A stretch of 64,000 nucleotides of DNA from Pseudomonas allokribbensis (GTDB lineage: Bacteria > Pseudomonadota > Gammaproteobacteria > Pseudomonadales > Pseudomonadaceae). The position numbers and the translations under genes are program-made. The notes beneath the pieces are model-generated. The model was not told the origin of the DNA. It was given only the letters and a program-made list of their open reading frames with translations, and did not search any database. Shown here piece by piece: positions 8,311-16,959 of this stretch; position 1 is the stretch's first letter; each line of letters begins with the position of its first letter. The DNA is taken from the NCBI RefSeq assembly GCF_014863605.1, contig NZ_CP062252.1:2489001-2553000 (forward strand). The letters run 5' to 3'.

Positions 8311-8792
8311 TGCGGGTTCTCCCATTGAAAGTGGCCGGAGCGGCCGCCCTGTTTGCTCAGCAGACGGATGTCGCCGATGACCATCGCCCGGTCCACCGCT
8401 TTGCACATGTCGTAGATCGTCAGCGCGGCGACGCTGGCGGCGGTCAGGGCTTCGAGTTCGACGCCGGTCTGGCCGGTGAGGCGGCAGGTGCTGGTGATCT
8501 GCACGCGGTCCGGTTCGCAGGCCTTGAGTTCGACGTGGATCGAGCTGAGCAACAGCGCATGACACAGCGGAATCAACTCGTGGGTGCGCTTGGCCGCCTG
8601 AATCCCGGCGATCCGCGCCACGGCGAACACGTCGCCCTTGGGGTGGCCGTTGGACTGAATCATTTGCAGGGTTTCAGGACGCATCTGCACCCAGGCCTGG
8701 GCAGTGGCTTCGCGGCGCGTCGCGGCCTTGTCGCTGACGTCGACCATGTTGGCGCGGCCCTGATCGTCGAGGTGGGTGAGGGTGTCGCTCAT
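8307..8792 (-). CDS. moaC: Cyclic pyranopterin monophosphate synthase MoaC
   Basis: A 161-residue MoaC, which completes formation of cyclic pyranopterin monophosphate from the MoaA product. Characteristic blocks are [18 protein letters not shown], the [31 protein letters not shown] region with conserved Lys and His residues, and the C-terminal [33 protein letters not shown]. It overlaps fdhD upstream and moaD downstream by 4 bp each. MoaA, which performs the preceding step, is not in the window. Confidence 0.95.
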   Translation of the reverse strand: MSDTLTHLDDQGRANMVDVSDKAATRREATAQAWVQMRPETLQMIQSNGHPKGDVFAVARIAGIQAAKRTHELIPLCHALLLSSIHVELKACEPDRVQITSTCRLTGQTGVELEALTAASVAALTIYDMCKAVDRAMVIGDIRLLSKQGGRSGHFQWENPQ

Positions 8793-9631
8793 GGGGTTTG
8801 CTCCTGGATCGGGCTGTAGATTCGGGGGGCGTTGCGGTGCGGGACGTGGATCAGGTTCAAGCGGTGCTTGAGCGCCCAGCGCACGGTCAGCGCGGTGGGG
8901 GCGGACAGGCTGACGAGGGTGCCAAGACGGGCGCGCACCGCTTTGTGGATCAGTTCAAGACTGCAACGGCTGGTGACCACGACGAAGCCCTGACGCGCAT
9001 CGAGGCCTTCGAACTGCAGGGCACCGATCAGCTTGTCGAGGGCGTTGTGGCGGCCGATGTCTTCGCGGCACAGCAGCGCTTCGCCGTCGGCGTCGAAGTA
9101 CAACGCCGCGTGCAGGGCGCCGCTGCTGCGGGCCAGTTGCTGGGCCTGTTCGATGCGTTGGCGGATGCCCTCGAAATGCGCGGCCGGTGGCAACGGTGTC
9201 GGCGTCAGGATCTCCAGTTGCGGCAGCGCCTGTTCAAGGGCTTCCACACCGCAGAGGCCGCAACCGCTGGTGCCCGCCATCTGCCGGCGATGATCTTTCA
9301 GGGCCCAGAACGCGCGGCTGGAAATCTGCACGTCGGCCTGGCAGGCCTGGTCAAAGTGAGTCAAACGGATGTCGTGGATATCGTCGAGGCTGTCGACGAT
9401 GGCGTTGCTCAGACTGAAGCCGCGAATGAAGTCCTCGATGTTGCCCGGCGAGACCATCATCACCGCCTGATTCAAGCCGTTGTAGCTGATGGCCAATGCG
9501 ATCTCCGCCGCCAGCGCCGCGTGGGACACAGGCGCATCGTCGAGGTATTCGCGGTAAGCCACTGGCGAAGGTTGTGGCGCGGGGGCGTTGGCGTCGCCCG
9601 GTTCGATGAGTTGTTCAACTTGGCACAGCAT
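8789..9631 (-). CDS. fdhD: Formate dehydrogenase accessory sulfurtransferase FdhD
   Basis: A 280-residue FdhD. It carries sulfur from a cysteine desulfurase to the bis-MGD cofactor so that formate dehydrogenase becomes active. The key motif GTSGCGLCG places two cysteines at residues 124 and 127. Further blocks are [18 protein letters not shown] and [18 protein letters not shown]. It is the first gene of an operon with moaC-moaD-moaE, linking a formate dehydrogenase maturation factor to cofactor synthesis. An LTTR-like dyad lies about 80 bp upstream. The dehydrogenase structural genes are not in the window. Confidence 0.95.
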   Translation of the reverse strand: MLCQVEQLIEPGDANAPAPQPSPVAYREYLDDAPVSHAALAAEIALAISYNGLNQAVMMVSPGNIEDFIRGFSLSNAIVDSLDDIHDIRLTHFDQACQADVQISSRAFWALKDHRRQMAGTSGCGLCGVEALEQALPQLEILTPTPLPPAAHFEGIRQRIEQAQQLARSSGALHAALYFDADGEALLCREDIGRHNALDKLIGALQFEGLDARQGFVVVTSRCSLELIHKAVRARLGTLVSLSAPTALTVRWALKHRLNLIHVPHRNAPRIYSPIQEQTP

Positions 9632-9707
9632 CTTGAAAGTCCCCGAAGCGCTGAAGTGAGTTCAGGCTACGGGGCAGCGAAAAGTGCGTCCAATCGCTTG
9701 TTCCGAT

Positions 9708-9734
9708 GCAGTGATTGGATTGGTCGATCACTGC
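9708..9734. promoter_or_regulatory. LysR-type operator dyad upstream of fdhD
   Basis: GCAGTGAT (9708-9715) and ATCACTGC (9727-9734) form a perfect 8-bp inverted repeat with exactly 11 nt between the T and A, the T-N11-A layout of LysR-type boxes. It lies 77 bp before the fdhD start and just past the end of a LysR gene on the same strand, which is the obvious candidate regulator. Confidence 0.5.
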
Positions 9735-9746
9735 TGGCGAAGTTGA

Positions 9747-9769
9747 AAGCGTTGCACCGAAGTGCAACG
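9747..9769 (-). terminator. Hairpin ending the LysR gene
   Basis: CGTTGCAC / GTGCAACG (9750-9757 and 9762-9769) forms an 8-bp stem. On the minus strand the loop is TTCG, an extra-stable tetraloop, followed by a weak CTTTC tail. It lies just after the stop of the minus-strand LysR gene and insulates it from fdhD. Confidence 0.45.
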
Positions 9770-9791
9770 TTTCAGGCTACTTGAGGGGGTG

Positions 9792-10691
9792 TTAAACGGC
9801 AGGCGCCTCGATCCCGAACATCTTGCGCGCCTCGGCAAAACACTTTTCGGCAATCGCCGAGCGCGGTTCGGTCTTGCGCATCACCAGCCCCAGCGGCGCG
9901 AGTACGCTCGCATCCGGCAGGTTAATGAAGGCCAGGTGTTCGATCGGCTCTTGCAGACCACTGTCCAGCGGCATGATCGAGCAGCAGAAACCCTGGTGAA
10001 TCGCCTGCAACAGTTGATAGGTCGAGTCGCTTTCCATGATCGGCTGCGGGTTGAGGCCGCGACTGCGGAAACTCAGGTCGATGGATTTGCGGTAATGCAT
10101 GCCGGTGGTGATCATCCCCAGCGGCAGTTCGGCGGCATCTTCCCAGCTCATTTCCGGGCCTTCGAAATGGAAGTGGCGGGTGTCGTAGAGCAGGCCGACG
10201 CGGGTTTCGCCGATCTCGAAGAAATCGAAGTAGTTCGGGTTGACGTGATCCAGATAACACACGCCCAGGTCCAGCTGATTGTTGCCCAGGCCTTCGATGA
10301 TTTCGTTGGAACTCAGCGACGACAGGCTGTATTTCAGCTCCGGATAGATCGCGGACAAACCCTGAATGTAATTGACCGGATTGAAGTTGCTCAGCGGCAC
10401 CAGCCCCAGGCGCAGGCTGCCGACGAGTTGCCCGCGGCAGGCGGCGGCTTCGGCAAACAACCCGTCGTGGGCGGCCAGCAGGGTGCGGGCCCAGGCCAGT
10501 ACGCGTTCGCCGGCCTGGGTGAAACCTTCGAAGCGCTGGCCGCGATTGACCAGCACCAGATCCAGCTCGTCTTCCAGATTACGCAGGCGCATCGACAGGG
10601 TCGGCTGGGTGATGTGGCAACGCGCGGCGGCCTGGCCGAAGTGACGGGTTTCGTCCAGCGCGATCAGGAACTTGAGTTGTTTGATGTCCAC
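9792..10691 (-). CDS. LysR family transcriptional regulator
   Basis: A 299-residue LysR protein starting at GTG 10691 (V-D-I-K-Q-L-K-F-L), preceded by AGGTG; a longer frame exists upstream but its extra residues are not LysR-like. Residues 1-60 hold the winged helix-turn-helix (FGQAAARCHITQPTLSMRLRNLEDEL) and the rest is the effector-binding domain. It lies between fdhD and moaB. The LTTR dyad upstream of fdhD suggests it controls the fdhD-moaCDE operon, perhaps with the diverging moaB-moeA genes. The inducer is unknown; formate or molybdate-linked signals are guesses. Confidence 0.88.
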   Translation of the reverse strand: MDIKQLKFLIALDETRHFGQAAARCHITQPTLSMRLRNLEDELDLVLVNRGQRFEGFTQAGERVLAWARTLLAAHDGLFAEAAACRGQLVGSLRLGLVPLSNFNPVNYIQGLSAIYPELKYSLSSLSSNEIIEGLGNNQLDLGVCYLDHVNPNYFDFFEIGETRVGLLYDTRHFHFEGPEMSWEDAAELPLGMITTGMHYRKSIDLSFRSRGLNPQPIMESDSTYQLLQAIHQGFCCSIMPLDSGLQEPIEHLAFINLPDASVLAPLGLVMRKTEPRSAIAEKCFAEARKMFGIEAPAV

Positions 10692-10989
10692 GATGGCACC
10701 TGCTCGATTGAGAATTTTGATTGAGTATTGACGCAGATGCGTACGGCGCACGGAAAGCGCAGGGGGTGACGATCCCATTGATCGCGTTTTACGTCCAATC
10801 GGAAGCGTTGAAGAGGCTATCGAGGGTTTCGATGACGGCCGGTTTCATTGGCGCGAACGGTAGTCGACGTTCGTGGAAAAATAGCCGATAGAGCGGGTCG
10901 ATAATGCGGTTGGTTAGAGTGATTAGACAGTCTTGATAAGTGGCACTTAGGCTCTGGCCCAATTGAATTGGCGAATGCCGGAGAGTGCC

Positions 10990-11529
10990 ATGAGTGTTAA
11001 AGCGGATGCCTTGTTTGTTCCCTTGAATATTGCCGTGCTGACGGTCAGCGATACCCGCGATTACGCCAGCGATACTTCCGGCCAGTTGCTGGTCAGTCGT
11101 TTGCTGGAGGCAGGCCACACGCTGAGTGAACGCAATCTGCTCAAGGATGATTTGTACAAGATTCGCGCTCAGGTCGCGCAGTGGATCGCCGACGACAACA
11201 TCCAAGTGGTACTGATCACCGGCGGCACCGGTTTCACCGGCCGCGACAGCACCCCGGAAGCGGTGGCGTGCCTGCTGGACAAACAGATCGACGGTTTCGG
11301 CGAACTGTTCCGCGCGATCTCGATTCTCGACATCGGCACCTCGACCGTACAAAGCCGCGCGCTGGCGGGCCTGTCCAACTGCACGCTGGTGTGCTGCCTG
11401 CCGGGCTCTACCGGCGCGTGCCGCACGGCGTGGGAAGGCATCCTCGCCGAGCAACTGGATAACCGTCACCGCCCGTGTAACTTCGTCCCGCACCTCAAAC
11501 CGGTGCAAGCCTGCGGGCCACGCGGATGA
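10990..11529 (+). CDS. moaB: Molybdenum cofactor biosynthesis protein B
   Basis: A 179-residue MoaB/Mog-type protein. It shows LNIAVLTVSDTRDYASDTSG at the N-terminus, the nucleotide/pterin-binding LITGGTGFTGRDSTPEAV loop, and CCLPGSTGACRTAWEGILAEQL. MoaB-type proteins adenylate molybdopterin or act close to that step. ATG 10990 follows GGAGAGTGCC, a good ribosome binding site. The stop overlaps the moeA start by 4 bp. Upstream lies about 300 bp shared with the diverging LysR gene, containing a short dyad (ccaatt/aattgg) at 10959-10971 but no gene. Confidence 0.93.
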   Translation: MSVKADALFVPLNIAVLTVSDTRDYASDTSGQLLVSRLLEAGHTLSERNLLKDDLYKIRAQVAQWIADDNIQVVLITGGTGFTGRDSTPEAVACLLDKQIDGFGELFRAISILDIGTSTVQSRALAGLSNCTLVCCLPGSTGACRTAWEGILAEQLDNRHRPCNFVPHLKPVQACGPRG

Positions 11530-12731
11530 GCAAGGCTGCATTGATGCCGGTCGAAGACGCCCTCGACCAACTGTTGGCGATGGCCAATGAACAACGCCTG
11601 CCGGACAGCGAATCAGTGCCGCTCAATGAGGCACGCGGACGAGTACTGGCCAGCGATCTGGTCGCCACCCTCGATCTGCCGCCATGGCCAAACAGTGCCA
11701 TGGACGGTTACGCCTTGAACCTCGCCGATCTGCACCGCCAGCCATTGAATGTTTCGCAACGGGTCTACGCCGGGTTGGCGCCGGACGCCTTGCTGCCCGG
11801 TACCTGCGCGCGGATCTTCACCGGCGCACCGCTGCCGCCGGGCGCCAATTGCGTGGAAATGCAGGAAAACGTCGAAGTGCTGGAGGATGTCCGGGTGCGG
11901 TTTCTGCAACCGCTGAAGGTTGGCCAGAATATCCGTGCCCAGGGCCAGGAGAACCGCGTCGGCGACACCTTGCTGCGCGCCGGCAAACGCCTTGGCCCGT
12001 TCGAACTGGCGGTGGCTGCGGGGCAGGGCATGACCCATTTGCCGCTGGTGCGCCGACCGCGTGTGGCGCTGCTCTCTACCGGTGACGAGCTGGTGGAACC
12101 GGGCCAGCCGTTGCGTCCCGGCAGCATCTACAACAGCAATCGCACCTTGCTCGATCACTGGTTGCGCGAACTGGGTTGCGAAGTGATCGACGCCGGGATT
12201 CTTCCCGATCGCCCGGCACAGACCCGGCTCAAGCTTGAGCAGCTGCAAGTGGCAGCCGATCTGATTCTGACCACGGGCGGCGTGTCTGCCGGCGATGCCG
12301 ACTGCCTCGGCCAGGTGCTGCGCGACAACGGCAAACCGTTGCTGTGGAAGCTCGCGATCAAACCCGGAAAACCGTTGACGGTTGGCCATTTCGGCACGGT
12401 GCCGGTGATCGGTCTGCCAGGCAATCCGACCTCGGCGCTGGTGACGTTCGGCCTGTTGGCGCGCCCGTACCTGCTGCGCATTCAAGGCGTGGAAGAGGTG
12501 ATGCCGCTGAGTTTCACCGTCAATGCCGGGTTCGACTGGCCGAAACCCGGCAGTCGCCGCGAGTACCTGCGGGTGCGCCTGGAGGGCGGGCAGGCGGCGC
12601 TGTATCCGAATCAGAGTTCCGGGGTTCTGCTCGGCGCCACCTGGGCTGACGGGCTGGTGGAAATTCCGGAGAACAGCACCTTGCGAATGGGTGATCCACT
12701 GCGTTTCATTCCGTTCAGCGAGCTGTTCTGA
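11526..12731 (+). CDS. moeA: Molybdopterin molybdenumtransferase MoeA
   Basis: A 401-residue MoeA, which inserts molybdate into adenylated molybdopterin. Domain order is normal: an N-terminal region with LPPWPNSAMDGYAL, domain II with RIFTGAPLPPGANCVEMQENVE, the MoCF-binding domain III with LLSTGDELVEPGQPLRPGSI, TTGGVSAGDAD and IGLPGNPTSALVTF, and a C-terminal beta domain. It overlaps moaB by 4 bp (ATGA), forming a two-gene operon that completes the pathway begun by the moaCDE genes on the other strand. Confidence 0.95.
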   Translation: MSKAALMPVEDALDQLLAMANEQRLPDSESVPLNEARGRVLASDLVATLDLPPWPNSAMDGYALNLADLHRQPLNVSQRVYAGLAPDALLPGTCARIFTGAPLPPGANCVEMQENVEVLEDVRVRFLQPLKVGQNIRAQGQENRVGDTLLRAGKRLGPFELAVAAGQGMTHLPLVRRPRVALLSTGDELVEPGQPLRPGSIYNSNRTLLDHWLRELGCEVIDAGILPDRPAQTRLKLEQLQVAADLILTTGGVSAGDADCLGQVLRDNGKPLLWKLAIKPGKPLTVGHFGTVPVIGLPGNPTSALVTFGLLARPYLLRIQGVEEVMPLSFTVNAGFDWPKPGSRREYLRVRLEGGQAALYPNQSSGVLLGATWADGLVEIPENSTLRMGDPLRFIPFSELF

Positions 12732-12737
12732 GCGCGA

Positions 12738-13535
12738 TCAAAAGGTGTAGGCCACTTGCCCGGCGAGGGAGGTCTGCAGCCGACGTTCGACAATCGGGCT
12801 GTCGGCCGCCTCGTGGTTCAGGTATTGCACCGCCAGCACTGTCGAGACACTCCATTGTTTGTCCAGAGGCAACGACCACGTCAGGTCCGCGCCGCGACTG
12901 ATCAACCCGGCGCGGGCCTTGTACGCCCGGAACTGGCTGCGCGAGGCCTGCGCATCGCTGACGCCGTACCAGGTACGCATGTAGTTGCTGTCGCCAAACT
13001 GGCTGTTCAGACCGCCGACCACTTTGCCGAAACGCCCTTCGTAGAACGGCGCGCTGATGCTCAGCTTGAGGCGGTTCCAGGCCGAACCGGTGTCGTGGTC
13101 ATCGTCATCCTTTTCCAGCGCATGTTCGAAGCTCGCGCCGAGAATGATCGGGCCCATGTGATACGTCCCGTCGAGCCCGATCACCGGGCGCGATTTGATC
13201 GAGCCCATGCCGTTGAGCTCGTCCGAGCCTTTGAATCCGGTCTTGCGATCCTTGCGCACGTCGCTGGCACCGACGTAGACGCTGAGCCCGAAATCCTCTT
13301 CATCGAAACCCCAGCCCAGGCCTCGGCTAGTGTCGAGGAACACGCCGTAGGGGCTGACGATTTCGACACCCACCAATGGCGCCACCACCCGCTCATCACT
13401 GCCGCTGTAGCGCGGCGCACTGGCAGCCCCGGCGCGCAGTGTGGTGTGCCAGTCTTCGGCGCGCAGCGAGTCGCCGGGCAGCAGCAGGCAAAGGGAGGTC
13501 AGGGACAGCGAGAACGTACGCAACGAAACCGGCAT
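12738..13535 (-). CDS. MipA/OmpV family outer membrane protein
   Basis: A 265-residue protein that starts MPVSLRTFSLSLTSLCLLL and has a signal peptide cut near SLRA-ED. The mature part is rich in alternating hydrophobic strands and ends with an aromatic residue (QVAYTF), as expected for an outer membrane beta barrel. The opening THLRAGAA-type strand and the RYSGSDERV segment fit the MipA/OmpV family, whose members scaffold murein enzymes or act in osmotic and antibiotic responses. The start at 13535 was chosen because it begins the signal peptide; the longer upstream frame is not export-like. It converges on moeA. Confidence 0.82.
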   Translation of the reverse strand: MPVSLRTFSLSLTSLCLLLPGDSLRAEDWHTTLRAGAASAPRYSGSDERVVAPLVGVEIVSPYGVFLDTSRGLGWGFDEEDFGLSVYVGASDVRKDRKTGFKGSDELNGMGSIKSRPVIGLDGTYHMGPIILGASFEHALEKDDDDHDTGSAWNRLKLSISAPFYEGRFGKVVGGLNSQFGDSNYMRTWYGVSDAQASRSQFRAYKARAGLISRGADLTWSLPLDKQWSVSTVLAVQYLNHEAADSPIVERRLQTSLAGQVAYTF

Positions 13536-13727
13536 GGGGCACCCGAGGGAAATGTGGATGCGCCATGCTAGGCGGGGGCTGGCCGGCAATCTTTGGCAGC
13601 TTTGTCGGGAAACTGTCAAAGACTGTGAAGGCGGCTACCGGCTCAATCCCGGCCGAACGATAACGCGGTGCAACTGGACGCCCGCGAAAAGCCCGGTCAG
13701 CATGGGCGCAAAAAAGGGACCCAACCC

Positions 13728-14612
13728 ATGCGCCGACTACCTTCCCTGGCCGCCCTGCGAACCTTCGAATGCGCCGCCCGCCACGCGCATTTCGGCCGGG
13801 CCGCAGCGGAGCTGTGCGTCACCGACAGCGCCGTCAGCCATCAGATTCGCCAACTCGAAGAGCAACTGGGCATGTCGCTGTTCATTCGCGAGGGCCGGCA
13901 GATTCGCCCGACCATCGCCGCCGGGCGCTTGATGCAGAGCCTGCAACAAGCCTTCGAACTGATCGGCGATGCCTGCGACGAGTTGCGCGATCCGTCCTCG
14001 CTCGCCGTTCTGCGGCTAGCAGTCACGGCAGAACTCGCGCAGAAGTGGCTGATGAACCGTCTCACCGACTTCTACGCGCGTTATCCGCACATCACCTTGC
14101 ACCTCTACGAACAACCGATCGACGCCACGGCGCCCGGCGAGGACATCGATCTGGCGATCACCTACGGCACCGGCCCGGTGGACAGCAGCGCGTATTTCGT
14201 CCGTCCGTTGCCGGCGTTGCAGTTCTTCCCGGTGTGCAGCCCCGGCCTGTTCAACCAGGGCAACCTGAAAACCCCGAAGGACCTGGCCCGGCATTGCCTG
14301 TTGCACGACGATCAGGACGGCAAGACCTGGACCGCGTGGCTGACCAGCCATGCCGGCGATTTGCGCCCGGAACGCCAGTTGTATTTCGCCCATGCCGGGC
14401 TGGCGCTGGAAGCGGCGGCGCAAGGGCAGGGCGTGGCGATGGGCGACAACCTCACCGCGCAGGAGGATTTGCAGAGCGGGCGTCTGGTGCGACCGTTCAC
14501 CTCCAGCATGACTGCGCTGGGCCAATACGCGCTGGTCTGCGAGCGGGTGCGGCTGGAGCGTCCGGCGGTGGCGCAGATGCTGGAATGGTTCAACGATCAA
14601 CTGGCGGATTGA
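13728..14612 (+). CDS. LysR family regulator (GcvA-like), likely aguA regulator
   Basis: A 294-residue LysR protein starting MRRLPSLAALRTFECAARH, with helix-turn-helix at about residues 20-45 (FGRAAAELCVTDSAVSHQIRQLEEQLG) followed by FIREGRQIRPT. The P-S-L-A-A-L-R-T-F-E opening is typical of the GcvA branch. It lies 99 bp upstream of agmatine deiminase on the same strand, with a 14-bp palindrome in the gap, so control of aguA and the binding-protein gene is likely. Agmatine or a breakdown product as inducer is inference. Confidence 0.87.
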   Translation: MRRLPSLAALRTFECAARHAHFGRAAAELCVTDSAVSHQIRQLEEQLGMSLFIREGRQIRPTIAAGRLMQSLQQAFELIGDACDELRDPSSLAVLRLAVTAELAQKWLMNRLTDFYARYPHITLHLYEQPIDATAPGEDIDLAITYGTGPVDSSAYFVRPLPALQFFPVCSPGLFNQGNLKTPKDLARHCLLHDDQDGKTWTAWLTSHAGDLRPERQLYFAHAGLALEAAAQGQGVAMGDNLTAQEDLQSGRLVRPFTSSMTALGQYALVCERVRLERPAVAQMLEWFNDQLAD

Positions 14613-14614
14613 TG

Positions 14615-14628
14615 AGTTGAATTCAACT
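14615..14628. promoter_or_regulatory. Palindrome before aguA, possible operator
   Basis: AGTTGAATTCAACT is a perfect 14-bp palindrome starting three bases after the LysR stop and about 84 bp before the aguA start. Its place suits an operator, but no match to a known regulator site is claimed. Confidence 0.3.
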
Positions 14629-14711
14629 GTTCCGAAATAATCATCGTTGGCGAGCCGACCGCTCGCGACCGTAGCCTGAGGTCATTCCCATCCCGATGAC
14701 GAGGTTTGACC

Positions 14712-15827
14712 ATGGCACGTTTGCTCGACACCACCCCGAAACTCGACGGCTTCCGTCTGCCCGGCGAATTCGAAGCCAAGTCCGGTTGCTGGCTCGGCTG
14801 GCCGGAGCGCACCGACGTCTGGCGCAATGGTGCGAAACCGGCACAGAAAGTCTGGGTGCAGATCGTCACCGCGATCTCCCACAGCGAACCGGTGACGGTC
14901 TGCGCTTCGGCGGCCCAGTTCGCCACCGCCCGCCGCCAGTTGCCACCGCAAGTGCGGGTGGTGGAGATGACTTGCAACGACACCTGGTTTCGCGACAGCG
15001 GCCCGTGCTTTGTGGTCAACGATCAGAGCGGTGAAGTGCGTGGCGTCGATTTTGAATTCAACGCCTACGGCGGCCTCGATGGCGGCCTCTACTACCCGTG
15101 GGACAAGGACGATCAGATCGCCAGCAAGATCCTCGAAATCGAACGTTTCGACCGTTATCGCGCGCCATTGATTGCCGAACTCGGCGGCATTCAGAGCGAC
15201 GGCCAGGGCAGCATCCTCACCACCGAGCAATGCCTGCTCAACCGCAATCGCAACCAGCACCTGGGCAAGGACGAAGTCACCCGCCGGCTAACCGATTACC
15301 TCGGCGCCGAGCAAGTGATCTGGCTGCCGCGCGGTTGCAAGTTCGACGAAACCGACGGCCATGTCGACGACCTCGCGTGCTTCGTGCGCCCCGGCGAAGT
15401 GGTGCTGCAATGGACCGACAACCGTGACGATCCGCAATGGGAAATCTATCAGGAGGCCTACGACATCCTGCGCAGCACCCGCGACAGCCGTGGCCGCGAG
15501 CTGATCGTGCACAAGCTGCCGCAACCGGACGTGCTGGAGTGGACCGCCGAAGAAGCCGAAGGCCTCGATCAGCAGGACAGCACCCACACCCGTCAGGCCG
15601 GCACCAAGATCTGTGCGTCGTACATCAACTACTACGCCGGCAACAGCTCGATCGTGGTGCCGTTGTTCGGTGATCGCAACGATCAGGTGGCGCTGGCGAC
15701 CCTCGCCGAACTGTTCCCGCAGCACAAGATCGTCGGTATCGAAAACTCCCGGGAAATCCTGCTCGGTGGCGGCAACGTCGCGTGCATCACCATGCCGCAA
15801 TACGCCGGCCAGAAAAAAGGAGCCTGA
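14712..15827 (+). CDS. aguA: Agmatine deiminase
   Basis: A 371-residue peptidyl-arginine-deiminase-family enzyme that hydrolyses agmatine to N-carbamoylputrescine and ammonia. Family blocks include GEFEAKSGCWLGWPERTDVWR, the catalytic-region segments CNDTWFRDSGPCFVVN and ETDGHVDDLACFVRPGEVVLQW, and the C-terminal active-site cysteine stretch GGGNVACITMPQ. ATG 14712 fits the usual MAR start; length equals the family norm. The following gene starts 2 bp later and encodes a polyamine-type binding protein. AguB, the usual next enzyme, is not adjacent. Confidence 0.95.
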   Translation: MARLLDTTPKLDGFRLPGEFEAKSGCWLGWPERTDVWRNGAKPAQKVWVQIVTAISHSEPVTVCASAAQFATARRQLPPQVRVVEMTCNDTWFRDSGPCFVVNDQSGEVRGVDFEFNAYGGLDGGLYYPWDKDDQIASKILEIERFDRYRAPLIAELGGIQSDGQGSILTTEQCLLNRNRNQHLGKDEVTRRLTDYLGAEQVIWLPRGCKFDETDGHVDDLACFVRPGEVVLQWTDNRDDPQWEIYQEAYDILRSTRDSRGRELIVHKLPQPDVLEWTAEEAEGLDQQDSTHTRQAGTKICASYINYYAGNSSIVVPLFGDRNDQVALATLAELFPQHKIVGIENSREILLGGGNVACITMPQYAGQKKGA

Positions 15828-15829
15828 CC

Positions 15830-16927
15830 ATGGGCCTGCACAAACTGAGTAAAGCGTTATTGCTGGTGCTTGCACCCCTGTGTGTGCAGGCTGCCGAGAC
15901 GGCGAAACCGGTGGTCAATCTGTATATCTGGGGCGAGTACCTGGCCCCGGATACCCTGAAGAATTTCGAGGCGAAAACCGGGATTCAGGTGGTCGCCGAT
16001 CACTTCGATTCGCTGGAAACCGTCGAAACCAAACTGCTCACCGGCCGCAGCGGCTACGACCTGGTGCTGACCGCCGGCCAGCACCTGTCGAGAGCCATCG
16101 AGAGCGGCGCGATCCAGACTTTGAACAAGCAGCAGCTCCCGCATTTTGCCGGGGTTGGGGACGAATTCCGCCAGCACATGGCGGTGTTCGATCCGGGCAA
16201 CCGCTACGCCGGGATCTACGCCTGGGGCACTACTGGCGTCGGCTATCAGGAAGAAGCCGTGAAGCAGCGCTTGCCGGAGGCGCCACGGGACAGTTGGGCG
16301 ATGCTGTTCGATCCGGCGGTGGTGTCGAAATTCGCCGATTGCGGGGTGAGCCTGCTCAACGATCCGAACGAAGTGTTCGCGGCGGTCATGAAGTACATGG
16401 GCCTGGACATCAACCGCCAGAGCCTGGATGACCTGAAACTCGCCGAGCAGCAACTGGCGAAGATCCGTCCGTACATTCGCTACTTCGACAACGACCTGAA
16501 CATCAGCGACCTGGCCAACGGCAACACCTGCGTGGCGATGTCGTGGAACGGCAACGTTGCGATTGCGGCGGGCCAGGCCGAGGCGGCGCACAAACCATTC
16601 AAGTTGAATTACCGGATTCCGAAGGAGGGCACGCTGATCTGGTTCGACGCCATGGTCCTTCCCAAGGACGCACCGCACCCCGAGGCCGGATTGGCATTGA
16701 TGGATTACCTGATGACGCCCGAGGTGATCGCGCCGATCACTGACACCATTCACTACGCCAACGCGATTACGGCGGCGGACGGGTTGATTGATCCTGCGAT
16801 TCGTAATGATCCGGGGACGTATCCGCCTGAGGCGGTGAGGGCTTCTTTGTATAGCAAGAATGATAATGGCAAGGCGTTCAATCGGGCTTTGATTCGGGCG
16901 TTCAGTCGGTTGAAATCGGGCCTTTGA
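15830..16927 (+). CDS. Periplasmic polyamine-type solute-binding protein (PotD/PotF/SpuD-like)
   Basis: A 365-residue protein with signal peptide MGLHKLSKALLLVLAPLCVQA. The mature start (VVNLYIWGEYLAPDTLKNFE) and the segments ETKLLTGRSGYDLVLT, YAGIYAWGTTGVGYQ and TCVAMSWNGNV are typical of spermidine/putrescine-binding proteins. It starts 2 bp after aguA, so it is in the same operon. No ABC permease or ATPase accompanies it; it may feed a transporter encoded elsewhere or act as a sensor. Binding of agmatine or putrescine is inferred from context. Confidence 0.88.
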   Translation: MGLHKLSKALLLVLAPLCVQAAETAKPVVNLYIWGEYLAPDTLKNFEAKTGIQVVADHFDSLETVETKLLTGRSGYDLVLTAGQHLSRAIESGAIQTLNKQQLPHFAGVGDEFRQHMAVFDPGNRYAGIYAWGTTGVGYQEEAVKQRLPEAPRDSWAMLFDPAVVSKFADCGVSLLNDPNEVFAAVMKYMGLDINRQSLDDLKLAEQQLAKIRPYIRYFDNDLNISDLANGNTCVAMSWNGNVAIAAGQAEAAHKPFKLNYRIPKEGTLIWFDAMVLPKDAPHPEAGLALMDYLMTPEVIAPITDTIHYANAITAADGLIDPAIRNDPGTYPPEAVRASLYSKNDNGKAFNRALIRAFSRLKSGL

Positions 16928-16931
16928 AAGC

Positions 16932-16959
16932 CGCCCTCACTTACGGTGAGGGCGCTTTT
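16932..16959 (+). terminator. Intrinsic terminator after the binding-protein gene
   Basis: Stem CGCCCTCAC / GTGAGGGCG (16932-16940 and 16946-16954) followed by CTTTT. It ends the aguA operon and overlaps the last codons of the converging glycosylase gene. Confidence 0.65.

Noticed and set aside
9632..9791. Molybdenum cofactor riboswitch before fdhD-moaC
   Set aside because: No multi-stem structure typical of the Moco motif is present, only an LTTR dyad and a terminator hairpin.
10789..10848. 19-codon minus-strand peptide between the LysR gene and moaB
   Set aside because: No convincing ribosome binding site and only the tail of a long antisense frame.
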